Assembly: GCA_028023455.1 (NCBI GenBank)
Contig: JAQFVV010012573.1
Location: 62,001-126,000, forward strand
Reading direction: 5' to 3'
Source of the DNA: Epiperipatus broadwayi
Taxonomy: Eukaryota > Onychophora > Udeonychophora > Euonychophora > Peripatidae
DNA length: 64,000 bases
The notes under the pieces are model-generated. The model was not told where the DNA came from, did no database searches, and saw nothing but the letters and a program-made list of their open reading frames with translations. Both the position numbers and the translations under genes were made by a program. Positions 26,930 through 38,814 of this stretch are shown in pieces; position 1 is the stretch's first letter; each line of letters starts with the position of its first letter.

Positions 26930-28990
26930 CAAGCTGACATTCAATGATGAATTTTTACTTAGCTATTTATGACTACAGATCATTTTCAAGTGAAGGAAGA
27001 TTAAATGCCCTGGAAAAAGACCTGTTGAATATTAAATGGGATGTTGTTGGACTTTGTGAATTTATATAAAAAAAAATGATTTGAAAACTTACTATAAAAG
27101 CACAAATATTAGAAGTTTAAGTAGAGTGGGATTCATTATAAATAAAAAGTGAAACAACAACATCAACAGATTGATGGTGTATTACTTTGAATGTAAAAAT
27201 CAGTTATTCAAATTAATGGAAGATATCAAATGCAGATGATTCAAATTTATATTCCAACAAGTTCTCATTGTAATGAAATAAAATTTTTTTATATAAATGT
27301 ACAAAATGTTTTTGATTATATCAATCAATATTTTAAAATTATATGCGACTTTATTCCTAGAACTGGAAAATGATTAAAATGTTATGAATAAATTTGGTTA
27401 GTGTGACAGAAATGAGAGACACAGGGTTATGGAATTTGCAAAAAAACAACTATATATTATGAATTTTTTTTTAGAAAAATGCTAAACATAAAAATTAGAT
27501 GTAAGCATTCAAATAAAGGACATTAAAATTGGATTATATTTTGAGTAACAAGAAAATACCTATTTCAAGATTGTAAAGTTTTTAATAGATTTAACACAAG
27601 AAATGATCATTGATTAGTGAAATGTAAGATACATGTTAATGCAAAATTAAAGATGAAAATTATTAAAAAAGAACACTATTGACAGTTGATATTCCTAATC
27701 TTCAGAAACACTCTAATGAACTAAAATTAATCATTTTTAAATAATGATAAATTAAAAAGATAATTCAAATTTAACTGAGATCAATAAGAAGATAAATGAT
27801 ATTTTATTAGAGACTGCAATAAAAATAACTGATACAAAAAACAGCAGTTCGCCAGTAAATATTCAACTGAGACAAAAGAATATATGAAAAAAAGAAGGAA
27901 TACGAAAATATTTAAAATGATCCATTAAAAAGTACTAAATATCTGTATTTCTGTAAAATGATATCAAAAAAAAAGTTAATGATAATAAAATATAACTGTT
28001 AATTGGCAACATAAGCAATAAAAGAAATAAATACAACAATTACTAAAGCTAGAGATGGAAAATGAAATGTCTACATATCTTAGGACTTTATGTAATAAGA
28101 CAGATCGAAGAATAAAGAAAGTCTGAGAGTATTACATTATTTAAAAAAATAATTGAAAATATAAATATACTGATAAGGTTTTATTGAAGGGTTATTCCAC
28201 ATCTCCAAAGCTTTTTGCAAGTAGTTTTACAAGAAGTATTTTGTGGATTAAAATGAAAAGCTAAGAAAATAAAAATACATGAAGATTATTTAAATCATCT
28301 AGATTCTGCAGATGATGTGGTTGTTTTTATAAATAATTCTTTGGAGTTTAAGGAAATATTGCAAGAATTATTAGATGAAAGTAATAAAATAGATCTAAAG
28401 ATAAATATTAAAAATTCTAACCTAATGCTCCATGAACTTTCTCTGAAGATAATAAAGATTGATAATCATAAATTTGAAGAAGTTAACAACTTCAAACACC
28501 TTGGATAGATTTTAATAGATGAAATAAATCATACAATTAAACTTGGATGGGACACTTTTGTAAAAATAATTTCATATTAAAATGTAATATGCCTACATGC
28601 TTGAAAAAAGAGATTTTTAATAGGTGTTGTAACAGCTCTTACTTATGAAGTATTTTAGAGACTTTAGACCATTCAACATAGTATGAAAGACATATATATT
28701 TGGAATAATAGTTGATATGAAAAATAAAATACTTGGGTGAGAGAATGAAGAGGTATCAATAATGTCAGTGGTAGAATGAAGTGGGTAAAATGGAGATAAA
28801 TTGGATGTATTGCTAAAAGAGATGATACCAATGACAATTGAAATCTTAAACTGGATCCCATAAAATTGTAAAAGATCTAGAAAGAGACCATATATAGCTC
28901 GATAGATGAAGTAAAGAAGTTTATTGGTATGATATGAAAAAACAGTGGATCGATAATGGTTGAAAATGAAAATGAATTATACAAAAAACT
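26930..28990 (+). pseudogene. RTE-like LINE (endonuclease and reverse transcriptase), dead copy
   Basis: Decayed non-LTR retrotransposon in the second-last PEX5 intron, opposite to PEX5. The start resembles an apurinic endonuclease: SSEGRLNALEKDLLNIKWDV then VGLCE near 26985-27060, IQIYIPTSSHCNE near 27245, and a GDRNERG..L.EFA-like string near 27405. RT palm remains are at 28310-28508 (DVVVFINNSLEFKEILQEL, LKINIKNSNLM, VNNFKHLG). The C-terminal (K)W..IGCIA.RDD motif is near 28790 and a QWIDNG tail near 28945. Many stops and frameshifts. Three relatives occur at 8560-10560, 34795-36060 and 41280-43720. Confidence 0.8.
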
Positions 28991-29938
28991 TTTAATAGTT
29001 AGGTTTTTTTTTTTTTAAATACAGATTTTATTTAGAAAATTAATGTTTTAAATACTTAAAAAATTGGTTAATTATTAATAGAAGTAAAAAATTGTAATAA
29101 TAATTACAATGCCAATAATTACAATGGTTATAGAAAATACTTGATGATCATTTTGAGTATAGTTTTACATAAACAAAGAGCTGGACAAAAAAAAAAAAAA
29201 AATGAAAGTTTTAGTGATGTGAATTTGAAGATGAAGGTAAATCTATATTGAAAAGATAAGATTTGAAACAATAATAAATGTAAAAAAAAATAAATGAAAA
29301 AAATTTGAAAAAATTATGAAAAGAAACACTATATTAGGCACATACTTTGTAAAAAAGGAATTGTGAAAAAATGTTGGAAGAAATTGTATAGGATAAAAGT
29401 ATAAAAGGTAAAAAAAAAGTGTGTGATCTTAAGATTAGGAAAATATAAATATTTGAGGAATAAATCAAAAACAAAAAGGTTTGGAGAAGTCAGTCTGGTT
29501 GAGGTGAAAGGTCTGCTTTTGGAAAATGACAAATGATAATGTTATAATAAAACATAGCTGTACAAATTCAGTAAATAGTGAATGATAACAAGCCAGTAAC
29601 TTATTGAACTTTGAAAATACTGGTTCAACATTCAATAACTGTTCTCAAAATAAATCACTACTTTTTATAATAGATCAATATTGAATACTTTCATTGGGAA
29701 AATATATCTGAGGGCAGAATACAATAGAAAGCTATTAATGGAAAAAAGTTTTAAAATTATATGAAATACCAACACCATCTAGATAACAGAAAGAACTGTT
29801 TCATTAGGTTTTAGTAGAAATCTGTAAACAATAGATCTCTTGTCTAAATCTGACTTAATACCATTTATATCTTCATTATTCCTTTATATTTTCTAACAGT
29901 TACAACTGACCAGCAACCTTAATCAGAGATATAATATT

Positions 29939-30783
29939 CAAATATATATGACGATATGATTAGTACATGCAAAATTCTCCATACAGTAGTGCCATTCAGT
30001 GCAAGCTAGAGTAATCAATGGATGCAAAAAGGTTTGTGCATAAAATCCCTATCTAGTGCCTACTCATACAATATCTCCATACTAGTTTCTAGCTTGTGGC
30101 TTTCATTAGTGAGGAGCCTTATATTTGAGAGCACTGCACGTAAATCTTAGGATCTAATGCAACCTTCCAGAAGCCACCTTTACCTCTTTAGTTAACTACA
30201 AAACTATGAGTCTAAAATTGAAAACACAATATGTTCAATCCAAGCTCATTAGCTTATACAGTCATATAGGTCTGAACTCAGTCCAGTATGCATAAATTTT
30301 GGTCTTTGGTTCTTTAAAAACCATAGCCATCATTTTTCTATAAGGCAGGATTGGTAAATGAATCAAAGACACCAAAATACATGGGTACTGAACTAAGTTC
30401 AGACCTATATGACTATATAAGCTAATGAGCTTGGATTGAAAATATTATTGTGTTTTCAATTTTATACTCATAGTTTTGTAGTTAACTGAAGAAGTAAAAG
30501 GAGGCTGCTGGAGGGTTGCATTGATTCTAAGATCTACAATCAGTGCTCTCAGATCCAAGGCTCCTCACTGATTAAAGCCACAAGGTAGAAACTAGTCTAG
30601 ATATATTGGATGAGTAGCACTAGATAGGGATTTTATGCACAAACCTTCTTGCATCCATTGATTATTCTGGCTTGCACTGAGTGGCATTACCGTATGGAGA
30701 GTTTTTCCTGCTTTAATAACAGTTATGAGCAAGCATAAGAAATAGTGATCATGTGATGATTAGTACGTATTCATATATATTTG
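29939..30783. mobile_element. Foldback element with ~370-bp inverted arms
   Basis: The left arm (about 29971-30330) and right arm (about 30352-30706) are inverted copies; shared blocks include TTTGTGCATAAAATCCCTAT, TTAACTACAAAACTATGAGT and TCCAAGCTCATTAGCTTATA. The direct repeat ATGATTAGTAC at 29956-29966 and 30756-30766 flanks it and may be a target duplication. The outer CAAATATATATGA is also inverted (29939-29951 and 30771-30783). There is no ORF. Long arms with a 9-11 bp duplication would suit a Mutator-like foldback, which is inference. Confidence 0.75.
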
Positions 30784-33700
30784 TAACAATCCTGCCATTT
30801 GGCAAAAGAAATCATAAAAGTTAAAGTTACTTTAAGATTTTATACTTAAATCCAAATAACAGTGATGAAACAAGATAGGAGTAAAAATATAATTTAATTT
30901 ACAGATAAATCATATCAAGGATCAAACATAACTATAATAATAAAATATTACAGATTACTTTCCAGACCATTAATCACTCCTAAGTAACTGAAGGGAGATA
31001 TTCTATGGATTATAAATTATATTAAAATTTAAAACTAGAGCACCATCCCAAAACCGGGACATCCATAGGAGGATATTCTACACCATCAGTATTATTAAAC
31101 AATACCATGACTAATTCAGTAGAATATGAATTCTTATCTCCCTAGCTATTATAAATTAAATAATCTGAGATTTCTCTCAATAACTGTTATAATATTTAAT
31201 TTATTATTTAAATGGTCAGAAACTATGAGAAGAAGGCCAAGAGCTGGATTAATAAATAACAAAAAAAATATTTATTATACAGTAAGACGTATAAAATATT
31301 TAATCATTACATTAAGTTATGAAATAATAATAAATATTTAAATATTACCATCCTTCAGTTGATCACACATTTTAAACACTAATAGTATTATCAAAGTCTC
31401 TCGTTTAAAATTCCCTTTTGTTAAGCTTAACATTTTTCTTCATTTGTTTGTTTTACATTATGGAGTCTATTCCAATATTTAAGATGCTGAAAATCCAGCC
31501 TCGAAAATGTAGAAACATTATTTTTTTTTAGCTCTTTAGCAGCTACAAGTTTTAATCTATTCAGATTATATTTCCTTAAATCATATTTCTTCACCTTTCC
31601 AAAAACAAATATTCTGTAAGAGAGAACTTTCAGTTAATAATTATTTGTAAGTCTGAATTTTTACCATAAGTTAAGCAAAACTCAGAAATTGCAATTGAAA
31701 TTTGATCATATATCACGCCAAAGATAAATAATCAATTCAGGCTATATCGTATAGGATAATTGGCACACAATGTGAATCTAGCCATGATACATTATTATGA
31801 CCATATTTGTTTTTGCTTCATAACTTGGTTATTTAATAAAAATAAACTTAATGTTTCATGAACAGCTAATGATGATTGTAAAACAAATGACAAACTAGAG
31901 ATACACGTAAGCTTTTAATAAAATCATCTTTTTTTAAACAAATAAATCATTTTGATCACCTTTCCAATCATTTTTTTATAACTAATTTTATTAATTACAA
32001 TAAAATATTTGTTCCAATATAAGGATCTTTATTATAAATTTGACATTTATAAAACAAAATTAAGAATCTTTTTTTTTAAAATCATATTTTATTTCCAAGT
32101 TTGAATAATTGACCTTTGAACCTTAAATATTAAACTTAGGAAAAATAAAAGCAAATTTCAATACCAGTAAACTAAAATAATTCTTTTTCTTTTTTTTTAA
32201 ACTTATTTGATTACTCTTTTTTTTTTAATATCATTCTTATTAAAATTGTTATCCCAAAGATAACAAATATTTAAAACCAGCATTCAACCACTCTTGTGGT
32301 CAATTATGTATTATGCTTTGCAATAGATACAATATACATAAACAGATATAATTATATTTAGTTTTAACTTGTGAATCTTTTGCAGACATGTTAATGGAAT
32401 GATTTGACAATAATAATTTCTTCTTTAGAGAATAAATGTAAGCGCCTTTAATTCATATCAAGTATTAAATCCTTCTAGAATTCCTGTTATGTGTTACATA
32501 AAAACAAACAAAAAATTCATATTAAATTATTACACTACTCTATGACCACCATTTTTATGTGTACACAATCTTTTAAAACAGTAGCAATTTTCTCTACACA
32601 ATATACTGCTACCTAATGCACACCAAAGTAATCAATGTATGCTAGAAGATTTGTGCATCAAAATCTCTGGAATATTGGTTTAGAAGGCACTAGAAACAAA
32701 TTTTGATGCACAAATCTTCTACATGTTACTATTGTATGGGGAAAATTACTACTATATTAAATTATGTGAATAAACATAAATCAATTAATCCAAAAATGTA
32801 TTGCACCTTGGAGTTCCTTAAACTATGCAAAATCAGTTAAAAAGTTGTTTTCCAAAATAAAATTCTTGACAACTTTTGTTCTTAAACTAATGACATTGTT
32901 AAGTAATTAAATAACTAGACAAACTTATGCATAAAAACTATAATGAAATAAAGTGAAGTTCCAATCATTATAAAATAACTAAAATCAAACTTTTAACTTT
33001 TATAATAATTTACAAACTTAAGTTTTAATCTAATTAGTTATTAATTAAACAGTGGATAAAAACATATATAATAATTTAGTTTTGAATACCTTAATGCAAA
33101 CATATTTTCAAATAAAATTGAAAAAAAAAAAAATACAGTATGGTCAATAAATTTTCCTAATCATCACAAATACTACTTTTTTTTTATCTAAATAATCTGT
33201 CAAACTGATCTATTCATATAGTTATGCAATTGAAGGGATATGTAGTTAAAAAAAAAAAGAAAGTTCCAGGAAAAAAATAACTAAATAATAATGATATATA
33301 CTGATATTTAGTAAAGAGCAAAACAAAATATTTGGAATTACAAAATTATCAATTATATCTTAAGATATTTATTAAGATTATCACAAAGTTTTTGGAGAAT
33401 CAAAAAAATCCTTTAAATAATTTGTTTACCATTGTTCTCCCTGGTTATCATGATAGGAAATGCCAAAACAAATGTCCAGCCCTAATGTGTTCAATTTTAT
33501 CATTATTTTTTATTATATCTTCATAAATTTTGAATTATTCATTAGATATAACCATGACAAATGAAAATAATTCTTAAAAGTTTGATGTTCATTTTTCAAA
33601 CATGAAAAAAAAAAAATATATACTAAATTCTAAGAACAATGAGATATGATTTTGTGGCTGGTTCTATTTTGCCACTATAACAAAATTGAATTTGGAAAAA

Positions 33701-34794
33701 TCAGAATTATTTAAAGTTAGTTTGTAATACCTAAACAAATTTTTTTTAAGATATGAAAAAAGCTAATGAAATATCAACTATAAGTTCAAATTTTAGTTAT
33801 ATTTTTTCAAATATGACAAAAATAATTTTCCATGGTAAAATAGCAATATTTCTAATGAATCACAAATGGCAGTCTTACAATGATTTATTTTTCTTCATTT
33901 ATAATCTTCCAAACCTAACTATTTTCAAATAAATTCTATATCTAATCACAAAATTTCTCTGAATAAATGTTAGAACAATATTTTATGAAAAAAGTAATAA
34001 ATGTGTAAAGAAAATACCGTAAACTGTATAAGTTTTATTTTTTTTCCTTTCTTAATCAAAACAAAAAAATGTTAATATTCTAAAACTCAGTATTTTTGAA
34101 GAAATTTTACTTCTAATGACATTATAATATTTTGGAAAAAATAATAAATGTGTAAAGAAATCATGTCAAATATATGTGTTACTTTTCAAAGATGAAACAA
34201 AAGAAAGAAATAAAGGAAACAATAATGTAACCAATCAGATGTGCTCTATTGTTATCAAAATAATTAAGATATCAATTACTGTCATGAAAGGTAATAAAAG
34301 GGTGGGCTTAAATTACTTTGCAATATGTTAAAATACTGTCATTTCTTGACTGATTTTGTTATTAAAACCTAAATAATATTTTAGTTCATATTTTCCCTAT
34401 TCTATTGATACCAAAATTGGTGATGTAATAACAGCAAGAGAGAATTCTTAAACCGAAACAAGAATATTCGGGATAGTCATTTACAAGTTAAAATATAACT
34501 TGTTACAAATTGTTTATAGGGGACTTTACACATAAATTACCAAAAACATACTAGATTTAAAAATGGTTATTAACAGAAAAGCTGATCCAAATATTAGAAG
34601 TTATGTACCCATCAATTTTAACAGCCATTTTATATTTGATTTTAACTTTGGATAACAGACCAGCAATATTATCATATTCTGAAGAATATTTATCAAAAAG
34701 TAAAAAACAAAACAAAACAAAAAAATTAAATCACATGATAATTCTATTAACTTTGGCAGTTCCATCACTCCAAAGTTTATAATGATTTAAAAAA
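30784..34794. other. PEX5 intron filler
   Basis: No exon or coding remnant recognised apart from the short foldback relative at 32630-32760. AT-rich with A/T runs. Confidence 0.55.
32630..32760. repeat. Short relative of the foldback family
   Basis: Perfect 22-nt inverted arms at 32643-32664 and 32700-32721 (TAGAAGATTTGTGCATCAAA). The preceding AAAGTAATCAATGTATGC and the following TATTGTATGGGGAAAAT parallel the ends of the larger foldback at 29939-30783. Confidence 0.6.
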
Positions 34795-36060
34795 AAAAAA
34801 AAGTGGATTAAAATGAAAAGCAAAGAAAATAAAACGTACATTACTTAATCAACTGAATTTTTTAGACAATATGCTTGATTTCACAAATAATGCAAATGTT
34901 ATGAAAATATTTTATGAGATGAAAGCAAATAAATCAAACTAAAAAGAGTAGTTCCAATAGATTTTTGAAAAAAGGGAAAATAAAAAATGATAAGAATTAG
35001 AAGTTGAAAAAGAAATACTTTAATTATTAATATAGACATAAGCATAATAAATTAAATTAATCACAAATTGAACTAGGATCAGTGCTTTTATTAAAAATAA
35101 TAATAATAAACCAATGTAAACTAAGAAGGTTGAAGAAGTCATGAGTTCTGCCGGTGTTTATTTAGATAGACAAAAGCAATATTGAGAATGCAGACTATTT
35201 AGTACGTTGGAATTACAATGAGACATCAAATAAACAATACATGGATGAAAGAAAAAATAAGTATCAAATTGATATCATTAAGAGATTGAAATTGCTAAAA
35301 GTCATGATAATAGAATAAGTGAGATTGTAAATTTAATTCCAATATACTATAACTTTTTCCGTTTTGATAGGCCTCTACACGCTAATATAAATTGCGCGCG
35401 AATTGATCAAGCTATGTCAAACAAGAAGAAAGTTGTATTTCTATTCTAAAAACATAGCTATATTTCCTGATCAACTCGGCCTATTAATAGTTGAGAATTA
35501 TGCTATCGACGAAATCAGCTTTTGATTTATTTAATATGGGCGCCAGGACTTTTTATTCTAAAGAGTCCGCTGACTTCGTCATATAACGACTCGCAAATAA
35601 AAAAAAAAAATACTTTTAAACTACTAGGTAGGTATTGCATCATACCGTAACGAGAATTATTTTTTTTAAGATTATTATTCCTGGGTTTATTCAAACATAT
35701 TGGCAAAGGTAAATTACGAAAGAATAATTTAACTTTCATTGTACGTTATTTTTTTTAAAAAAAAAATTAGTCAAAAAAAAATAATCTAAATTTACTATTA
35801 TTTTTTTAGCTTTTACCAAATGCCAATATATTTGCAACGTATATAAATAAACGTTACAATACATATTTTAAAGAGATAGAAAGAGGATATTAAGTGAAGA
35901 AGATTCATGAAATTTGCTAGTGATATGGAAAAATCATGGTTGGAAACCTAATGGAATAAATACAAAAATATTACTGCAACAGTGGATTGATAATGCTTGA
36001 AAATAATGAATCTAATGATATCTGATTTTATTGTTTTATGGCTAGTATAAAAAGTATTAA
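34795..36060 (+). pseudogene. RTE-like LINE, 3' fragment split by an insertion
   Basis: It opens with GTGGATTAAAATGAAAAGC, as at 28243 in the other plus copy, passes the INHKLN-like string near 35050, and continues to about 35343. The 3' end resumes near 35885 (AGTGAAGAAGATTCATGAAA, then CAACAGTGGATTGATAATG). The segment between is foreign. Heavily mutated. Confidence 0.65.
35345..35880. mobile_element. Unclassified insertion in the LINE fragment
   Basis: About 535 bp with CpG-containing patches (GCGCGCGAATTG, GGGCGCCAGGAC, TATCGACGAAATC), unlike the CpG-poor LINE around it. Near its right side an inverted repeat, CAAACATATTGGCAAAGGTA against CAAATATATTGGCATTTGGTA (minus), has arms at about 35693-35714 and 35810-35833. 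I found no clear terminal repeats or target duplication. Confidence 0.4.
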
Positions 36061-36112
36061 AAAAGGTTAAAAATACAACTAAAAACAGGATACACATAAA
36101 AAATAACTTTAC

Positions 36113-36270
36113 CTGTGAGCTCCTAAATTAATACAACTAATTCCTAAATTATATCTTGAGCGAATAAAGCCTGGTGACAGTTCCAGAGCATGATGATAAG
36201 CATCAATTGCTTCTTCAGACCTATTTCCATTAGCTAAAGTAGCTCCTAATCGATTCCACAATGAAGCATC
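36113..36270 (-). CDS. PEX5: PEX5 exon (TPR domain, PTS1-binding surface), internal exon
   Basis: This exon encodes a TPR pair starting [16 protein letters not shown] and ending [16 protein letters not shown], diagnostic for PEX5. From knowledge of the human receptor, the asparagines in WN.LGATLAN and in YNLGISCIN, and the arginine four residues before the latter pair, line the pocket that grips the PTS1 tripeptide; all are present here. The human lysine in WNKLG is arginine here. The acceptor is tttaag directly before GAT (minus strand) and the donor is gtaaag after CACAG, so the 158-bp exon ends in phase 2 and the split arginine codon (AG|G) is completed by the terminal exon. The introns are about 23.3 kb upstream and 10.0 kb downstream, both filled with transposons. 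Confidence 0.95.
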
Positions 36271-37150
36271 CTTAAATATATATGTGTAAAATATTATCCA
36301 TTCACATTATTAATATAAACATTTATTTTTTTTCCCTATTTGATTGCTCATAAATAATTTTAAAATAATATAAAATTTGTCAACACAATTAATGAACATT
36401 TATTTTTTTACTTCAAAATGATTATTTTATAAAATAACAATACAAAAATTACATATCAAATAGTTTTGAGATTTAGATTAACTTTCACTCACAGATTAAT
36501 TAACAATTTTAATTATAAAACATTTAAAATTATTAAAATACTTACATAGATCTTTAATCATGTTAAATTTAGATATATTGGATCTTTACTTAATCGAAAT
36601 TAACATGGATTTCCCCAAACTAGTTTGTTCAAGAGAAAGCACTATGCATCATAGCCATCTTTTACATATATTAGGCTAACAAAGCAAATGGCTTCAATTT
36701 TTAACAACTGTAAGATTTAAAATCCAAGCACACTTGGTTATTAAAAACAAACACACTTGGCTGTCTGGTCAATATATAATTTCATATATCTTAACAAAAA
36801 GTCACTTATGTTTTCTTTTAAAACTTGTTTTTTATTTGAATCAAAAATTCCCATTGTCATATCTTCTCATTTTTAAGAGTTTTTCAATAAAAAAAATGTG
36901 AAATGAATGATACTATTCATTCGAGACTTATAAAACATACATTAAATTTTTATTATATCTCATTCATCCTATTTTACATTATATATTTATTTTATATCTA
37001 TAAAAACATACTGATTCATTTTTATTTATATCCTAATATTTTATCTTAAACTACATTTTCTTATCTTGACTCTTTTTTAAAATCCAATTTCTCTTCTACA
37101 ATCTGATAATTAACCAAATAAACATATTTACCAAATTAATCAATAATATT

Positions 37151-37341
37151 AATAATCAGCCATTAAGCTAATGCACATGCGCTTTGTGGATTTTTAACTA
37201 TAAATGAATAGCTCTCACTTTCCAAACACAAAATAAAGTCAAAAGATAGAAAGACTTCATCTTGTGTTTGGAAAGTGAGAGTATTCATTTATAGTTAAAA
37301 ATCCACAAAACGCATGTGCATTAGCTTAATGGCTGATTATT
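37151..37341. mobile_element. Palindromic MITE, 191 bp
   Basis: Arms of about 80 bp (37151-37231 and 37262-37341) are almost perfect inverted repeats, beginning AATAATCAGCCATTAAGCTA and meeting at a 30-bp loop. High arm identity implies a young hairpin element or strong arm homogenisation. It is non-coding. Confidence 0.85.
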
Positions 37342-37541
37342 CAAATTAATCAATATAAATATCTTAAATCCTCCAAATTCCTTTTCATTTATTTATCCAA
37401 CTCATTTTATTTATAAATATTTATATATTCTTTCCAGTTATGTTATTTAAAACTGGACATTCACTGTATATACACCTGGGTCTCTTTTTATGCGGACTTA
37501 TTTAACACGATTTCGAAGTTACGCGATTCGTGTTTCACCGG

Positions 37542-37636
37542 AAGTCAATTTCCGATAATGCGCTATTACTTTAAATAATAAATTTTGCGCACTTAGGTTA
37601 TATTGAAAGTAATAGCACATTATTGGAATTCGACTT
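37542..37636. repeat. Inverted repeat inside the pogo/Tigger-like element
   Basis: Arms 37542-37572 and 37606-37636 are near-complementary (AAGTCAATTTCCGATAATGC against AAGTCGAATTCCAATAATGT), each followed by GCTATTACTTT. They surround a 33-bp loop. Confidence 0.75.
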
Positions 37637-37751
37637 TCATCTTAGTAATTTCAATATTTTCAGTGCTTTATAATAGTAAGTTTTTATGCAATAATGAAAT
37701 TAAAATCATGATTTCCACATTTTATGTATACACATATTAAATTTTATAAGA

Positions 37752-37886
37752 TTATAATCTATAATATTAATAAGCCAATAAGCTGATACACATGCGCTTT
37801 GCAGATGTCACTATATAAATGAATACTCCCACTTTTTCAAACCCAAGATAAAGTCTTTAAGAAAATATAGAATGAATCCACCTATA
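37752..37886. repeat. 135-bp direct repeat, copy 1 (MITE-derived half)
   Basis: Nearly identical to 38091-38225 (one difference noted, AAGCC against AGGCC). The start (CCAATAAGCTGATACACATG) resembles one arm of the palindromic MITE at 37151-37341. Confidence 0.9.
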
Positions 37887-38090
37887 TTTTCGACCCAACC
37901 GTATATGTATGGGCAAATCTGAAGTGTTTGAAATGAAGAGCATGAAGTTATTAATTGATCACTTTAAATTACTTTTCTACATCATAAATGAATGACGCCA
38001 ATGAAATTTCTAGAATTTACGATACGTCATTCTTATAATTAAACATATGTAAACAAGACATTTATTTTTTATATAGCGTGATGTTTTTGT

Positions 38091-38225
38091 TTATAATCTA
38101 TAATATTAATAGGCCAATAAGCTGATACACATGCGCTTTGCAGATGTCACTATATAAATGAATACTCCCACTTTTTCAAACCCAAGATAAAGTCTTTAAG
38201 AAAATATAGAATGAATCCACCTATA
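38091..38225. repeat. 135-bp direct repeat, copy 2
   Basis: Second copy of the block at 37752-37886, 339 bp away. The 204 bp between the two copies are unique in the window. Confidence 0.9.
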
Positions 38226-38814
38226 ATGTAAATTTGTTCAAACATTGTGCGTGTTAATTTTGCATTTTAAATCACATTCTGTTTTTGCTTTTTAAAAAAG
38301 AATGTAATCAATTATTATTTTCTTATTAATGACACTAATCATTAACGTGCTCTTAAATTCCAACGAGAGCCAAATGGTTGTATGTCTGGATATCGCGAGC
38401 TTCGTAAACAATTAATAAAATCATCGTCTCAAAGATTAATTACTAATTACGTTGTCACCAGAAAATCATAGTAATTAAACCGTGTATAAAAAAATGTAAA
38501 TTACTGTACTGTAAATTATGCATAAAAATATATTATTTTGAATAAAATTAAATTTTATAGTTAAAAAAAGTTTGTCTTGTATCAATTTTTTTCAAATTTG
38601 AATTTTTCTATTAGTCATATTTTATTTCCTTATTTTTTTTTTTGCGCGAATTTTAAAGTAATTTTACATTGGTGCTTGGCTTTTACGCGAATTTTGAAAA
38701 ATCACAGATTGCATCCCCCCTTTTTCAATGTAAGTTACGTCTATTTTTGCGCGATTTCGTTTGCGCGTGTTTTCTGAGGAACCTATCTATCGCGTAAAAC
38801 GAGACCCAGGTGTA

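Larger units (their letters stand above)
37471..38814. mobile_element. Non-autonomous pogo/Tigger-like (Tc1/mariner superfamily) element
   Basis: The ends are inverted repeats: TACACCTGGGTCTC matches perfectly and then about 14 more bases imperfectly (tttttatgcg against gttttacgcg). The element is flanked by TA on each side (37469-37470 and 38815-38816). A terminal repeat running into ...CTCGTTTTA.GCG is typical of Tigger-type pogo elements. The interior has several CpG-rich patches unlike the surrounding intron, a 31-bp-arm hairpin and a duplicated 135-bp block. No transposase frame survives. Confidence 0.65.

Noticed and set aside
28673-28861. Minus-strand open frame in the plus-strand LINE
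   Set aside because: Shadow of the LINE C-terminal region; the plus-strand motifs explain it.
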